Positions 9,321 to 18,360 are shown, counted from the stretch's first letter. The stretch: DNA of 64,000 nt from Clostridium jeddahitimonense (GCA_000753455.2 LM994670.1:1165005-1229004), one strand, 5' to 3'. The notes: a model not told the origin generated them from the sequence alone. Numbers and translations: made by a program.

Positions 9321-10013
9321 ATGATGTATTCAAAAGAAGTTGAAGAAATGTGCGTTGTTGCTAAAGGCGCAAATCATGCATGTGCTCCAATTCCAGTAGA
9401 AGGAAGATGGGTACAAGCTACTCAAATATCAGACATTTCAGGATTAACTCACGGTATCGGATGGTGTGCTCCACAACAAGGTGCTTGTAAGTTAACTTTA
9501 AATGTTAAAGATGGAGTTATCCAAGAAGCATTAGTTGAAACTGTAGGATGTTCAGGTATGACTCACTCAGCTGCTATGGCTTCAGAAATATTACCTGGAA
9601 GAACTATATTAGAAGCTTTAAACACAGACTTAGTTTGTGATGCTATAAATACAGCGATGAGAGAATTATTCTTACAAATCGTATACGGAAGATCTCAAAC
9701 TGCTTTCTCTGAAGGTGGATTACCAATCGGAGCTGGTTTAGAAGATTTAGGTAAGGGATTAAGATCTCAAGTTGGTACTACTTACGGAACTTTAGATAAG
9801 GGACCAAGATACTTAGAAATGGCTGAAGGATACATTACTAAAATCGCTTTAGATGAAGATAATGAAATCATTGGTTACAAGTTCGTTCACTTAGGAAAAA
9901 TGATGGAAATGATCGGTAAGGGAATGGATGCTAATGAAGCATTAGAAAAAGCTGCAGGACAATACGGAAGAGTTGCTGACGCTGTTAAATTAATCGATCC
10001 AAGACACGAATAA
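9321..10013 (+). CDS. Putative iron-sulfur cluster assembly scaffold-like protein
   Basis: 230-residue cytosolic protein related in its first part to IscU/NifU-type scaffolds. Cysteines occur early (C11, C21), in GIGWCAPQQGAC, in the scaffold-like VGCSGMTHSAAMASE stretch and at NTDLVCD. It is 21 bp upstream of the GGGtGRT gene, the usual partner in clostridia, so the two are co-transcribed. Codons are strongly biased to TTC, AAC, TAC and CAC compared with flanking genes, a sign of very high expression. The ATG at 9321 has GGGAGGAG 9 nt upstream; a second ATG follows directly. The real biochemical role is unknown; the scaffold name rests on family resemblance only. Confidence 0.75.
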   Translation: MMYSKEVEEMCVVAKGANHACAPIPVEGRWVQATQISDISGLTHGIGWCAPQQGACKLTLNVKDGVIQEALVETVGCSGMTHSAAMASEILPGRTILEALNTDLVCDAINTAMRELFLQIVYGRSQTAFSEGGLPIGAGLEDLGKGLRSQVGTTYGTLDKGPRYLEMAEGYITKIALDEDNEIIGYKFVHLGKMMEMIGKGMDANEALEKAAGQYGRVADAVKLIDPRHE

Positions 10014-10034
10014 TTTGTAAGGAGGAATTAAATC

Positions 10035-11033
10035 ATGGCATTATTTGAAAGTTATGAAAGAAGAATAGGACAAATCACTCCAGTATTAGAAAAATACGGA
10101 ATGAAAACATTAGAAGATGCTAAGGCTGTATGTGATGCATACGGAATAGATCCATATACAATTGTTAAAGAAACTCAACCAATCGCATTCGAAAATGCTG
10201 CTTGGGCTTACGTTTTAGGTGCTGCAATCGCTATAAAGAAAGGTTGCACAAAGGCTGCTGATGCTGCTGAAGCTATTGGAGAAGGGTTACAAGCTTTCTG
10301 TATCCCAGGATCTGTTGCTGATGACAGAAAAGTTGGATTAGGACACGGTAACTTAGGAGCTATGCTTTTAAGAGAAGAAACTAAATGTTTCGCATTCTTA
10401 GCAGGACACGAATCATTCGCTGCTGCTGAAGGTGCAATCAAAATAGCTGAAAAAGCTAACAAAGTAAGAAAAGAACCATTAAGAGTTATCTTAAACGGTC
10501 TTGGAAAAGATGCTGCTAAGATAATTTCAAGAATCAATGGATTCACTTATGTTGAAACTAAATTCGACTTCTTCACAGGAAAATTAGAAGTTGTTCAATC
10601 AAAAGCATACTCAAACGGTCCAAGAGCTAAGGTTAACTGCTACGGTTCAAACGACGTTAGAGAAGGTGTTGCTATAATGCATCACGAAGGTGTTGACGTA
10701 TCAATCACTGGTAACTCAACTAATCCAACAAGATTCCAACATCCAGTTGCTGGAACATACAAAAAAGAATGTATCGAATTAGGTAAGAAATACTTCTCAG
10801 TTGCATCAGGTGGTGGTACTGGAAGAACTCTTCACCCAGATAACATGGCTGCAGGTCCAGCTTCTTACGGTATGACTGATACTATGGGAAGAATGCACTC
10901 AGATGCTCAATTCGCTGGATCATCATCAGTTCCTGCTCACGTAGAAATGATGGGATTAATTGGTGCTGGAAACAACCCAATGGTTGGTATGACAGTTGCT
11001 GTTGCAGTTGCTGTTGAAGAACACGCAAAATAA
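10035..11033 (+). CDS. GGGtGRT family protein, unknown function
   Basis: 332 residues containing the defining motif SGGGTGRTLHPDN near residue 258, followed by a conserved glycine-, alanine- and methionine-rich C-terminus. A central VILNGLGKDAAKII segment resembles a nucleotide- or cofactor-binding loop, but no known fold can be assigned by eye. No signal peptide or membrane helix. AAGGAGGA sits 8-9 nt before the ATG. Codon choice is the most biased in the window together with the upstream gene, so the product should be abundant. It closes a two-gene unit ended by two hairpins. Function is not established; partnership with the Fe-S scaffold-like protein suggests metal or cluster chemistry. 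Confidence 0.85.
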   Translation: MALFESYERRIGQITPVLEKYGMKTLEDAKAVCDAYGIDPYTIVKETQPIAFENAAWAYVLGAAIAIKKGCTKAADAAEAIGEGLQAFCIPGSVADDRKVGLGHGNLGAMLLREETKCFAFLAGHESFAAAEGAIKIAEKANKVRKEPLRVILNGLGKDAAKIISRINGFTYVETKFDFFTGKLEVVQSKAYSNGPRAKVNCYGSNDVREGVAIMHHEGVDVSITGNSTNPTRFQHPVAGTYKKECIELGKKYFSVASGGGTGRTLHPDNMAAGPASYGMTDTMGRMHSDAQFAGSSSVPAHVEMMGLIGAGNNPMVGMTVAVAVAVEEHAK

Positions 11034-11034
11034 T

Positions 11035-11118
11035 AAAATCTTAGTATAAGATTTTAACTTAAATATGTAGAACACATTATTATGAGTATATCATGATAAT
11101 GTGTTCTATTTTTTTTAT
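11035..11118 (+). terminator. Double terminator after the GGGtGRT gene
   Basis: A small hairpin (AAAATCTTA/TAAGATTTT, 11035-11055) is followed by a strong one: 15-nt arms starting TAGAACACATT and ending AATGTGTTCTA (11068-11108), then eight T. Matches the high expression inferred for the operon. Confidence 0.9.
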
Positions 11119-11270
11119 TTTCTATTTTGTTAAGCTTTAATTAAGAATTATATATTATATTAAGAGGGGAAGTTAGTTAATTAACATATATTAAGTAAAG
11201 AATTTGATAAGTCTAAATAACCTTTTTTTTTCATATTAATTATAAAATATGTTTTTAGAAGGTAGTTGTG

Positions 11271-11915
11271 ATGAAAAAGATTATAAAGTTACAGATAATA
11301 TATGTGGCAGCTTTTGCTGTGTTGATAATATTATTATGTCCATGTATTAGTGAGGTATATAAAGATAATAAAATTTCAGTTGATAATATGATAAGTGAAT
11401 TAAAGGTAAAAGATATGGAAGAACCTTTATATTTTAATATAGAATCAACATTAGAAAGGCTTCCAGAAGAGTTGATTAGAAGATTATATGAGATAGGTGT
11501 AACAATAAATACAACAGATGACATAGGAGAATATAGTAAATATGGAAGAGTTACTTCCAAGTATTCCCATAGAAATAAAGCTATTACAATACAGAAAACA
11601 TATAGTAATGAGGTAGTTTTACTTCATGAAATAGGACATGCTATAAGCTATAATGAATTATCGTTTATAAAAATATCTGATACATACCGATTTAAAAATA
11701 TTTATGAAAACGAAAAGGATTTAATATTTCCAGATGGTGAAAAATTTTATTATCGCAATTTTAATGTTAAGTATGAATATATAAAAGTAAATTCAGAAGA
11801 GTATTTTGCACAGTGTTTTTCTATGTATGTTTTAGGCACTTTGCCAGAGGAGACAAAAACATATAAGTTCTTTGAAAAATATTTTAAAGAAAACGATATA
11901 AAAGATGAATATTGA
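11271..11915 (+). CDS. Membrane-anchored zinc metallopeptidase, lethal-factor/PPEP-like
   Basis: 214 residues. An N-terminal hydrophobic segment (about 6-24) acts as signal peptide or anchor. The catalytic motif LLHEIGHAISYNE gives HExxH (H119, E120, H123), and 53-57 residues later NSEEYFAQCF supplies the third zinc-ligand Glu in the arrangement of the anthrax lethal factor C-terminal domain and the clostridial Pro-Pro endopeptidases (PPEP/Zmp1). A whole protein of one such domain resembles PPEP-1, which cuts surface adhesins; here it may stay tethered. The ATG at 11271 is preferred over the GTG at 11268 because GAAGG lies 8 nt before it. Substrate unknown. No PPEP-type target could be recognised in the window, although the GH101 protein is a surface candidate. 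Confidence 0.75.
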   Translation: MKKIIKLQIIYVAAFAVLIILLCPCISEVYKDNKISVDNMISELKVKDMEEPLYFNIESTLERLPEELIRRLYEIGVTINTTDDIGEYSKYGRVTSKYSHRNKAITIQKTYSNEVVLLHEIGHAISYNELSFIKISDTYRFKNIYENEKDLIFPDGEKFYYRNFNVKYEYIKVNSEEYFAQCFSMYVLGTLPEETKTYKFFEKYFKENDIKDEY

Positions 11916-12041
11916 AGTTTTTTTAGTTAATAATTTAGAATAATAATAAAAATTTATGGAATATATTGTTAAAATGAATATGATATAGTAGGAGAAAATT
12001 TATATAGTTCTATTAATTATAAGAAGAGGAGTGATAACTAA

Positions 12042-12371
12042 GTGTGGAAATATATATTAGTTAGTATTTTTTTACTAGTGGTTGCAATTATAGCTATAGT
12101 TAGAGTAACGACTTCTCAAAGATATAATATTTATAAAAAATATAAGAGAATGATAAATTTCTATAAGGAAAGATTTTCTAACGATATAAGTAATGAGCTT
12201 GTATATCAATATATAAGTGATATTGATGGATTACCTAAGATTAACAATAATACTGAATATATGAATACTTTTATTGAGTTTTATAATTTAATTTATGGGG
12301 ATAATAAAATAAGTGATGATTTGAAGTTTCAATTAAAGGTGTCTTTAAATCTTAAAGGTATTCGAGTTTAG
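12042..12371 (+). CDS. Small single-span membrane protein, unknown
   Basis: 109 residues, not recognised. One N-terminal transmembrane helix (about residues 4-22) is followed by a charged, mostly helical tail rich in Lys, Tyr and Asn. GTG start at 12042 with AAGAGGAG 10 nt upstream. It lies 126 bp after the metallopeptidase gene on the same strand and ends in a clear terminator, so the two may share a transcript. Confidence 0.6.
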   Translation: MWKYILVSIFLLVVAIIAIVRVTTSQRYNIYKKYKRMINFYKERFSNDISNELVYQYISDIDGLPKINNNTEYMNTFIEFYNLIYGDNKISDDLKFQLKVSLNLKGIRV

Positions 12372-12384
12372 GAGATATAAATAT

Positions 12385-12416
12385 AAGGCTATTTTAGTTA
12401 CTAAGTAGCCTTTTTA
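12385..12416 (+). terminator. Terminator after the small membrane protein gene
   Basis: AAGGCTA and TAGCCTT arms around a 14-nt loop, then five T. Confidence 0.75.
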
Positions 12417-12484
12417 AGTTTGGAAATTTTTATTATTATAAATAACTTTACTTAATAAAAGTAGATTAATATTTTGATATAAAA

Positions 12485-12512
12485 TTGACACTATTTTATA
12501 GTATAATATAGA
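12485..12512 (+). promoter_or_regulatory. Possible promoter for the DUF4003-dinB unit
   Basis: Consensus TTGACA at 12485-12490 with TATAGA 16 bp downstream (12507-12512). A perfect TATAAT at 12502 is spaced only 11 bp away and would need a different -35. Confidence 0.4.
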
Positions 12513-12559
12513 AGTAATTAATAATTAGGATAATTGCCAATGAGGAGAGGTAAAAAATA

Positions 12560-13510
12560 ATGGAAAGTTTTATTTTAAATAGAGTTAATTTAACTGTTGA
12601 CAATTATAAATTTGCAAGAATGGAATTAAGAAATGATGGAGATTTATTAAATCATTTTGCATCATTAGTGTTTTCGCATTATGAAAGTGAAATACCAGTT
12701 GAAAGAGTTAGAGAAATCAGAAAATATATAAAAGCAACAACTCCTAGGATGTCTATTTTTAGAGGAGATATATTATACTTAATATCTATACTAATTGCTT
12801 CTCTAGATAAAAATATAGAAGAAGAATTAATACAAAGCATGTTTGAATATATGAATCTTTTAGAGGAGCATTTTCTAGAAGGAGCTCATTTAGCGCTTAC
12901 TGCATACGTTTTAGCTAGATATGGAAGAGATAGAGATAAAGAAGAAATAGTAAAAAAGACAGTAGAAGTTTATTATGTATTAAAAGAAAAGTATTATAAT
13001 ATAACTCAAGATGATGATTATCTAGTTTGTGCATTATGGGCATTAAATGATATAGAAGCAGAGGTTATAAATGATTTTGTAGATAATGTTTTTGAGCATA
13101 TTGCTGATGCTAATATTAGATCAAAAAATGGAATACAAGGGTTAGCCAATGCAATACTTTTAAATGGATCATCAGGCCATATGTACAGAAGTGTAGAATT
13201 TATTCAACAATTAGAAAAGAGAGATATAAAAATTGCTAATCAGTTTTTACCACTTATAGGAATACTTTATAACATTAATCCGAGAAGAAATGTAGATTTA
13301 GTAGAGGGTGTAATAGACGAATTATGTGATCAAGAGTATGAATATGAGTATTATATAGATAAAGGATTTAGAACAATAATTGCAATTTCAATAATTGCTT
13401 TTTGTAATGATTCTGAAAAAAAATTATATATAGATGAATTATTAGCACATGGAATATTATCTTTTATTAATAGTAAGAATAAAAGTATGTTCTCAGAGGT
13501 ACTAAATTAG
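12560..13510 (+). CDS. DUF4003-like helical protein
   Basis: 316 residues, soluble and nearly all alpha-helical, with no signal peptide. The segment MSIFRGDILYLISILIASL and the repeated helical hairpins resemble DUF4003 proteins of Bacilli and Clostridia, whose function is unknown. AGGAGAGG precedes the ATG. The stop codon directly abuts the GTG in frame with dinB, so the two are translationally close and likely one transcript. The family call is from memory of its pattern and is moderate. Confidence 0.6.
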   Translation: MESFILNRVNLTVDNYKFARMELRNDGDLLNHFASLVFSHYESEIPVERVREIRKYIKATTPRMSIFRGDILYLISILIASLDKNIEEELIQSMFEYMNLLEEHFLEGAHLALTAYVLARYGRDRDKEEIVKKTVEVYYVLKEKYYNITQDDDYLVCALWALNDIEAEVINDFVDNVFEHIADANIRSKNGIQGLANAILLNGSSGHMYRSVEFIQQLEKRDIKIANQFLPLIGILYNINPRRNVDLVEGVIDELCDQEYEYEYYIDKGFRTIIAISIIAFCNDSEKKLYIDELLAHGILSFINSKNKSMFSEVLN

Positions 13511-13519
13511 GTGATAGAC

Positions 13520-14566
13520 ATGGACAAGATAATATTACACGTTGATATGGATGCTTTTTTTGCATCAGTGGAGCAAAAAGATAATCCAAAGCTTAAAGGT
13601 AAGCCTGTAATAGTGGGGGGAGTAAGTGAAAGAGGTGTAGTATCTACATGTTCATATGAGGCAAGGAAATACGGTGTAAAGTCTGCAATGCCTATATTTA
13701 TGGCTCAGAAGTTATGTCCACAGGGAATATATTTAAGAGGAAGGTATTGGAGATACAAAGAAGTATCTGCACAAATTTTTAATATATTTAGGGAGGTCAC
13801 ACCCTTAGTAGAGCCGCTTTCAATAGATGAGGCATATTTAGATATTACCAATAGTAAATTTAAAGATTATAAAGAAGCAGCAATATATATTAAAAGAAGA
13901 GTTTATAAAGAAGTAGGATTGACCTTATCTATAGGGATATCATATAATAAATTTTTAGCAAAACTTGCCTCGGATTGGAATAAGCCAAATGGAATTATGA
14001 TTATAACTGAGGATATGATTCCAGAAATATTAAAACCTTTACCTATATCAAAAATATACGGACTTGGACAAAAGTCTGTTAGACGATTAAATAATATGGG
14101 ATTATTTAAAATTGAAGACTTATATATTCATCCTAAAGAATTTTTTGTAGAGTATTTTGGAAAGTATGGAATAGATATTTATAACAGAATTAGAGGGATT
14201 GATGATAGAGTCGTTACACCTAATAGGGATAGAAAATCCTATGGAAAAGAAACAACCCTAAAGTTTGATACAGATGATAAAGATGAATTATCAAACTATC
14301 TTAAAAGTTTTAGCACTCAAATAAGTAGTTATTTAGAAGAAAAGAATATATTTATAAAGACTATTACAGTTAAGTATAAAACTAGTTCTTTTATAAATCA
14401 TACTAGAAGTAAAACTTTAACTCACTACATAAATAAAGCTGAAGATATTTATAATATAGCTATTGAGATAATAGAAGAAGAGGTCTTTAGTGAACCTATT
14501 AGGTTAATAGGTTTAACAGTAAGTAGTATAAAAGAAGAAAAGGTTGAACAACTAACTTTATTTTAA
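13520..14566 (+). CDS. dinB: DNA polymerase IV (Y-family translesion polymerase)
   Basis: 348-residue Y-family polymerase for bypass of damaged template bases. Catalytic carboxylates sit in HVDMDAFFASVEQ (first Asp pair) and in LSIDEAYLD (Asp-Glu pair, about residue 103). The little-finger domain fills the C-terminal 110 residues. The protein ends QLTLF, a textbook sliding-clamp-binding peptide. The ATG at 13520 lies just after a GTG (13511) that abuts the previous stop; either could serve. Full length for the family. No LexA box was recognised at this unit. Confidence 0.95.
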   Translation: MDKIILHVDMDAFFASVEQKDNPKLKGKPVIVGGVSERGVVSTCSYEARKYGVKSAMPIFMAQKLCPQGIYLRGRYWRYKEVSAQIFNIFREVTPLVEPLSIDEAYLDITNSKFKDYKEAAIYIKRRVYKEVGLTLSIGISYNKFLAKLASDWNKPNGIMIITEDMIPEILKPLPISKIYGLGQKSVRRLNNMGLFKIEDLYIHPKEFFVEYFGKYGIDIYNRIRGIDDRVVTPNRDRKSYGKETTLKFDTDDKDELSNYLKSFSTQISSYLEEKNIFIKTITVKYKTSSFINHTRSKTLTHYINKAEDIYNIAIEIIEEEVFSEPIRLIGLTVSSIKEEKVEQLTLF

Positions 14567-14698
14567 AATTTGTTAGATTATACGGTATATTATTGAAAAA
14601 TATGTATTGCTACACTTATTAAATAAATGCTTTTCATTTTACATATTGTAGATTATAATTAGTAATTAGGATACATCATTTATTTTTGGAGGTATAGT

Positions 14699-15373
14699 AT
14701 GGAAAATATAAATATTGCAGGTATGATAGATCACACAATCTTAAAACCAGAAGCTACTGAAGCAGAAATTATGGAGCTTTGTAAAGAGGCTGTTAAATAT
14801 AATTTTGCATCAGTTTGTGTAAATCCTTCTATGGTAGCTAAAGCAGCAACAATATTAGAAGGAACACCAGTTAAGGTTTGTACTGTAATAGGATTTCCTT
14901 TAGGAGCAACAACAACTGAGGTTAAGGCGTTTGAAACTGAAGATACAATCAAAAAAGGTGCAACTGAAGTTGATATGGTTATAAATGTTGGAAAGTTAAA
15001 AGAAAGAGATTTAGCATATGTTAAAAATGACATACAAGCTGTAGTAAACGCTGCAAAAGGAAAAGCGTTGACTAAGGTTATAATAGAAACTTGTCTTTTA
15101 ACAGATGAAGAAAAGGTTATAGCTTGTCAACTATCAAAAGAAGCAGGTGCAGATTTTGTTAAGACTTCAACTGGATTCTCAAAAGGTGGAGCAACAGCTC
15201 ATGATATAAAATTAATGAGAGAAACAGTAGGTCCAGACATGGGAGTAAAAGCATCAGGCGGAGTAAGAAGTAGAGAAGATGCTTTAACTATGATTGAAAA
15301 TGGAGCTACAAGAATAGGTGCATCTGCATCAATAGCTATTTGTGAAGGTAAAGAATCTAATTCAACTTACTAA
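14699..15373 (+). CDS. deoC: Deoxyribose-phosphate aldolase
   Basis: 224-residue TIM-barrel class I aldolase that splits 2-deoxyribose-5-phosphate into glyceraldehyde-3-phosphate and acetaldehyde in deoxynucleoside salvage. The Schiff-base lysine is K155 in [10 protein letters not shown]92 and K184 (VKASGGV) complete the active site. GGAGGT precedes the ATG. It is monocistronic, with TATAAT at 14654-14659 upstream and a terminator after. It can work with the cytidine deaminase gene further along, but they are not linked here. Confidence 0.96.
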   Translation: MENINIAGMIDHTILKPEATEAEIMELCKEAVKYNFASVCVNPSMVAKAATILEGTPVKVCTVIGFPLGATTTEVKAFETEDTIKKGATEVDMVINVGKLKERDLAYVKNDIQAVVNAAKGKALTKVIIETCLLTDEEKVIACQLSKEAGADFVKTSTGFSKGGATAHDIKLMRETVGPDMGVKASGGVRSREDALTMIENGATRIGASASIAICEGKESNSTY

Positions 15374-15394
15374 AATTAAATATTAATATTTATA

Positions 15395-15430
15395 AAAAGG
15401 AATCACTTTAATTAGTGGTTCCTTTTATTT
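15395..15430 (+). terminator. Terminator after deoC
   Basis: AAAGGAATCACT paired with AGTGGTTCCTTT (G-T pair included), 6-nt loop, then T-rich tail. Confidence 0.85.
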
Positions 15431-15560
15431 TAAAAATAAATTTTACTTTTAAGAAAAAACATTACCTAAAATTCGGATAATAGAATATTAATATAATATA
15501 TGACTGTATAAAGGTAAAAACTACTGATTTTAATCAAGTTATACTTTGGATAGGAGGCTT

Positions 15561-17858
15561 ATGAAAAAAGAACTAACTCCAAACGAAATATTGTTTGACT
15601 TATCAATACCAGAGGACGATGAGTTTAAGGATATACAAGGGATACCGGAATTTAATGAAGCATATAAGAGGATTAGTAGAGCACTGAGCATAGATAAAGA
15701 GGGGTATAACTTATATTTAATAGATTCATTTTCTAAAGATAAATTAAAAGAATTAATTAATTATATTGAAAATAAATATAAGGACCTGAATTCGCCAAAA
15801 GATATATGCTATGTAACTATTGGAGATGAGAAAAAACCAGAGGCTATTTTTGTTGCAAATGGAAAAGGAAATAAATTAAAAGAAACTGTAGAAGAAATAA
15901 AAAATGCATATTTAGAGATTGTAGATGATTTTTATAAGGGGTCTACTGAAGAAGAAAAGGATTTTTTAGTAGAAGAGATTCAAGGAAGAAGAACTGAATG
16001 CATAAATGAACTTATGGAATCTGCTAAAAAAGATGGATTTGAAGTTAAAGCTAGTTCTAAGGGATTTGCTTTTATTCCTTTAAATGGGGAAGAGGCAATG
16101 ACAGAAAAAGAATATGATAATTTAGAAGAGGATAAGAAGGAAATAATAGTTGAGAATGCTGGTAAGTTGAAAAAGAGAGCAGAAGTAATATTAGAAGAAC
16201 TAAAAAATTTAGAAATGAAATCTATGAAAAAACTTAAAAAAATATATACTAAGTTTTTAATAAATAATATGGAAGAATATAAAGATGAAGCTTTAATAGA
16301 ATTTATAACAGATGACGATTCTTATGAATATCTAGAAAAGCTATTTACATCTATAGAGGAAAATATAGTTGAATGTTACACTATGAGTCTCGAAGATGAT
16401 GAAAATGAAATATATGAAGTATTAAACAAATATGATGTTAAGGTTATTGTAGATAATAGTAAGAACTTTTCACCACCAGTTATATTTGAAGAAGATCCTA
16501 ATTTAAATAATTTAATTGGAACTATAGAGTATGAGAATCATAATGGAGTTTACACTACTGACATATCATTGATTACAGCAGGATCAATACTAAAAGCTAA
16601 TGAGGGATGTTTGATTTTAAGACTAAGCTCCTTAGCTACTAATCCTACAAGTTATTATTATTTGAAAAAGATACTTTTATCTAATACATTATCTTTTGAT
16701 AACAATAAGAGTTATATGGAATTTATTAATGTAAGTGGACTTAAACCAGCATCTATACCTATAAAACTTAAAGTCATTATTATAGGAGACTATGAATCTT
16801 ACGATATATTATATAATTCTGATGAAGATTTTAAAAAGCTATTTCCTCTAAAGGCAGAGTTTTCTTCAGTAGTTGAAATAAGTGATGATGTTATAAAAAC
16901 AGTTACAAGTGAAATTAATAATAAAATAAGAAAAGATGAACTACTAAAAGTAACAAGTGATGGATTAAGAGAAATTTTTAAATATTTATGTAGAAAAGCT
17001 AGTTGTAAAAATAAATTGTTTGTTGAAAAGTATACTATAGAAAGATTATTATTATTGGCTAACCATTATGCAGTTGAAACTAAAAGTGATAAAATAACTG
17101 AAAAAGAAATAATAGAAGTAGCATATGAAGAGGAAGATATCTTAAAAGAAATGATGAAATTATATACTGAAAAGAAGATATTAATTTCAGTTAAAGGAGA
17201 AAGAGTAGGAGCTATTAATGGACTTGCTGTTTTAGATACTGGATATTATACTTTTGGAAAACCTATGAGAATTACTTGTGTAGCATACAAAGGTACAGGA
17301 AGAATTGTAGATATTCAAAAGGAAAGTAATTTAAGTGGAAAAATTCATGAGAAATCTATAAATATATTAAAAGGTTTATTAACTAATATTTTAAATCCCT
17401 ACGAAGAAACCCCTGTAGATTTTCATTTAAGCTTTGAGCAGACATATGGTTTAGTTGAAGGCGATAGTGCGTCTATTGCTGAAATCATATCAATATTATC
17501 TGCTCTTAGTAGAAGGCCAATAAAACAGAATATAGCGGTAACAGGTTCAGTAAATCAATTTGGAGAGGTTCAAGCTATTGGTGGAGTAAATGAGAAAATA
17601 GAAGGATTCTATAGGGTTTGTGAGATAATAGACAATGTAGAAAATAAAGGTGTATTACTACCATCAGCTAATAAAGATGAGATTATTTTAACTCCAAATG
17701 TAGAAGAGGCTATTAAAGAAAATAAATTCCATCTATATGAAATGTCAACATTAAATGATGCAATTGAAGTATTAATGTTAAATGAGAATGAAAGTATCGA
17801 GGAGTTTTATGAACAAGTTTATGCAGAAATAAATAAATATAAATCTAAAAAGAGTTAA
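15561..17858 (+). CDS. Lon-family (S16) protease with degenerate AAA domain
   Basis: 765 residues, cytosolic, of the AAA_32/Lon-like group. The C-terminal S16 domain (about 560-745) is intact: GLVEGDSASIAE carries the Ser nucleophile (S636) and GGVNEKIEGF the Lys (K679), 43 residues apart as in classical Lon. The N-terminal ATPase domain is eroded: the P-loop position after GYNLYLI reads DSFSKDKLK (54-63) instead of GxxGxGK[ST], and the Walker B position reads GCLILRLSSL without the acidic pair. A charged coiled-coil insert spans about 130-260. ATP-driven unfolding is therefore doubtful. AGGAGG lies 3 nt before the ATG, a short spacing; the TTG at 15546 is the alternative. It ends in a terminator just before the spoIIA operon but looks independently transcribed. 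Confidence 0.85.
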   Translation: MKKELTPNEILFDLSIPEDDEFKDIQGIPEFNEAYKRISRALSIDKEGYNLYLIDSFSKDKLKELINYIENKYKDLNSPKDICYVTIGDEKKPEAIFVANGKGNKLKETVEEIKNAYLEIVDDFYKGSTEEEKDFLVEEIQGRRTECINELMESAKKDGFEVKASSKGFAFIPLNGEEAMTEKEYDNLEEDKKEIIVENAGKLKKRAEVILEELKNLEMKSMKKLKKIYTKFLINNMEEYKDEALIEFITDDDSYEYLEKLFTSIEENIVECYTMSLEDDENEIYEVLNKYDVKVIVDNSKNFSPPVIFEEDPNLNNLIGTIEYENHNGVYTTDISLITAGSILKANEGCLILRLSSLATNPTSYYYLKKILLSNTLSFDNNKSYMEFINVSGLKPASIPIKLKVIIIGDYESYDILYNSDEDFKKLFPLKAEFSSVVEISDDVIKTVTSEINNKIRKDELLKVTSDGLREIFKYLCRKASCKNKLFVEKYTIERLLLLANHYAVETKSDKITEKEIIEVAYEEEDILKEMMKLYTEKKILISVKGERVGAINGLAVLDTGYYTFGKPMRITCVAYKGTGRIVDIQKESNLSGKIHEKSINILKGLLTNILNPYEETPVDFHLSFEQTYGLVEGDSASIAEIISILSALSRRPIKQNIAVTGSVNQFGEVQAIGGVNEKIEGFYRVCEIIDNVENKGVLLPSANKDEIILTPNVEEAIKENKFHLYEMSTLNDAIEVLMLNENESIEEFYEQVYAEINKYKSKKS

Positions 17859-17864
17859 AAGTTT

Positions 17865-17896
17865 AAAGGTATCATTAATTAAGTGATACCTTTTTA
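17865..17896 (+). terminator. Terminator after the Lon-like gene
   Basis: AAAGGTATCA and TGATACCTTT arms with a 9-nt loop and T-rich tail; isolates the spoIIA operon. Confidence 0.85.
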
Positions 17897-17930
17897 TTAT
17901 TAAATTTTAGTAAATGAAAATTAATAAAAG

Positions 17931-17960
17931 TTGACGACTTAATATACATTATGTTAAAAT
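17931..17960 (+). promoter_or_regulatory. Promoter of the spoIIA operon
   Basis: TTGACG (17931-17936), 18 bp, TAAAAT (17955-17960) reads as a sigma-A type promoter. In Bacillus the operon is sigma-H dependent; no clear sigma-H match was found. Spo0A control is expected from family knowledge, not shown here. Confidence 0.45.
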
Positions 17961-17982
17961 TATGGAAAAAGAAGGAAGAAAA

Positions 17983-18015
17983 GAGGGGGTGTAGCTCTAA
18001 ATATATTATTTAGAG
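17983..18015 (+). promoter_or_regulatory. Hairpin between Shine-Dalgarno and start of spoIIAA
   Basis: GAGGGGG (17983-17989) is followed by TGTAG and a perfect 9-bp hairpin CTCTAAATA/TATTTAGAG with a 3-nt loop (17995-18015). The in-frame TTG (18016) follows at once and the ATG is at 18025. A stop at 17998 excludes any earlier in-frame start, so the strong ribosome site is separated from the start by the folded stem. Confidence 0.65.
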
Positions 18016-18024
18016 TTGATTAAT

Positions 18025-18360
18025 ATGTATCTAAATTTTGATAAAAAAGACAATACATTAATTGTTTATTTAGTCGGTGAACTAGATCACCATAGTGCTG
18101 AAGAAGTAAGAGTTAAGATAGATGATAGAATTGATAGAGATAATATTAAATCACTAGTTATGAACTTTAAAGAAGTTACTTTTATGGACAGCTCAGGAAT
18201 TGGTGTTGTTATAGGAAGATTTAAGAAACTACAAGGCCGTAATGGAAATGTATGTATTGTTGAAGTAAATAATAGAGTAGATAAAGTATTTAAGCTATCT
18301 GGATTATATAAAATAATTAATAGTTACGAAAATTTAGAAGAAGCTATTAGATGCATTTAA
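18025..18360 (+). CDS. spoIIAA: Anti-sigma-F factor antagonist
   Basis: 111-residue STAS-domain protein. Unphosphorylated SpoIIAA binds SpoIIAB and frees sigma-F in the forespore; SpoIIAB phosphorylates it on the Ser of FMDSSGIGV (S56 here). GELDHH near the N-terminus is typical. The ATG at 18025 gives the usual family N-terminus; a TTG at 18016 is possible. No good ribosome site lies directly before either codon; the only strong one is upstream of the hairpin at 17995-18015. First gene of the spoIIA operon, 15 bp before spoIIAB. Confidence 0.96.
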   Translation: MYLNFDKKDNTLIVYLVGELDHHSAEEVRVKIDDRIDRDNIKSLVMNFKEVTFMDSSGIGVVIGRFKKLQGRNGNVCIVEVNNRVDKVFKLSGLYKIINSYENLEEAIRCI

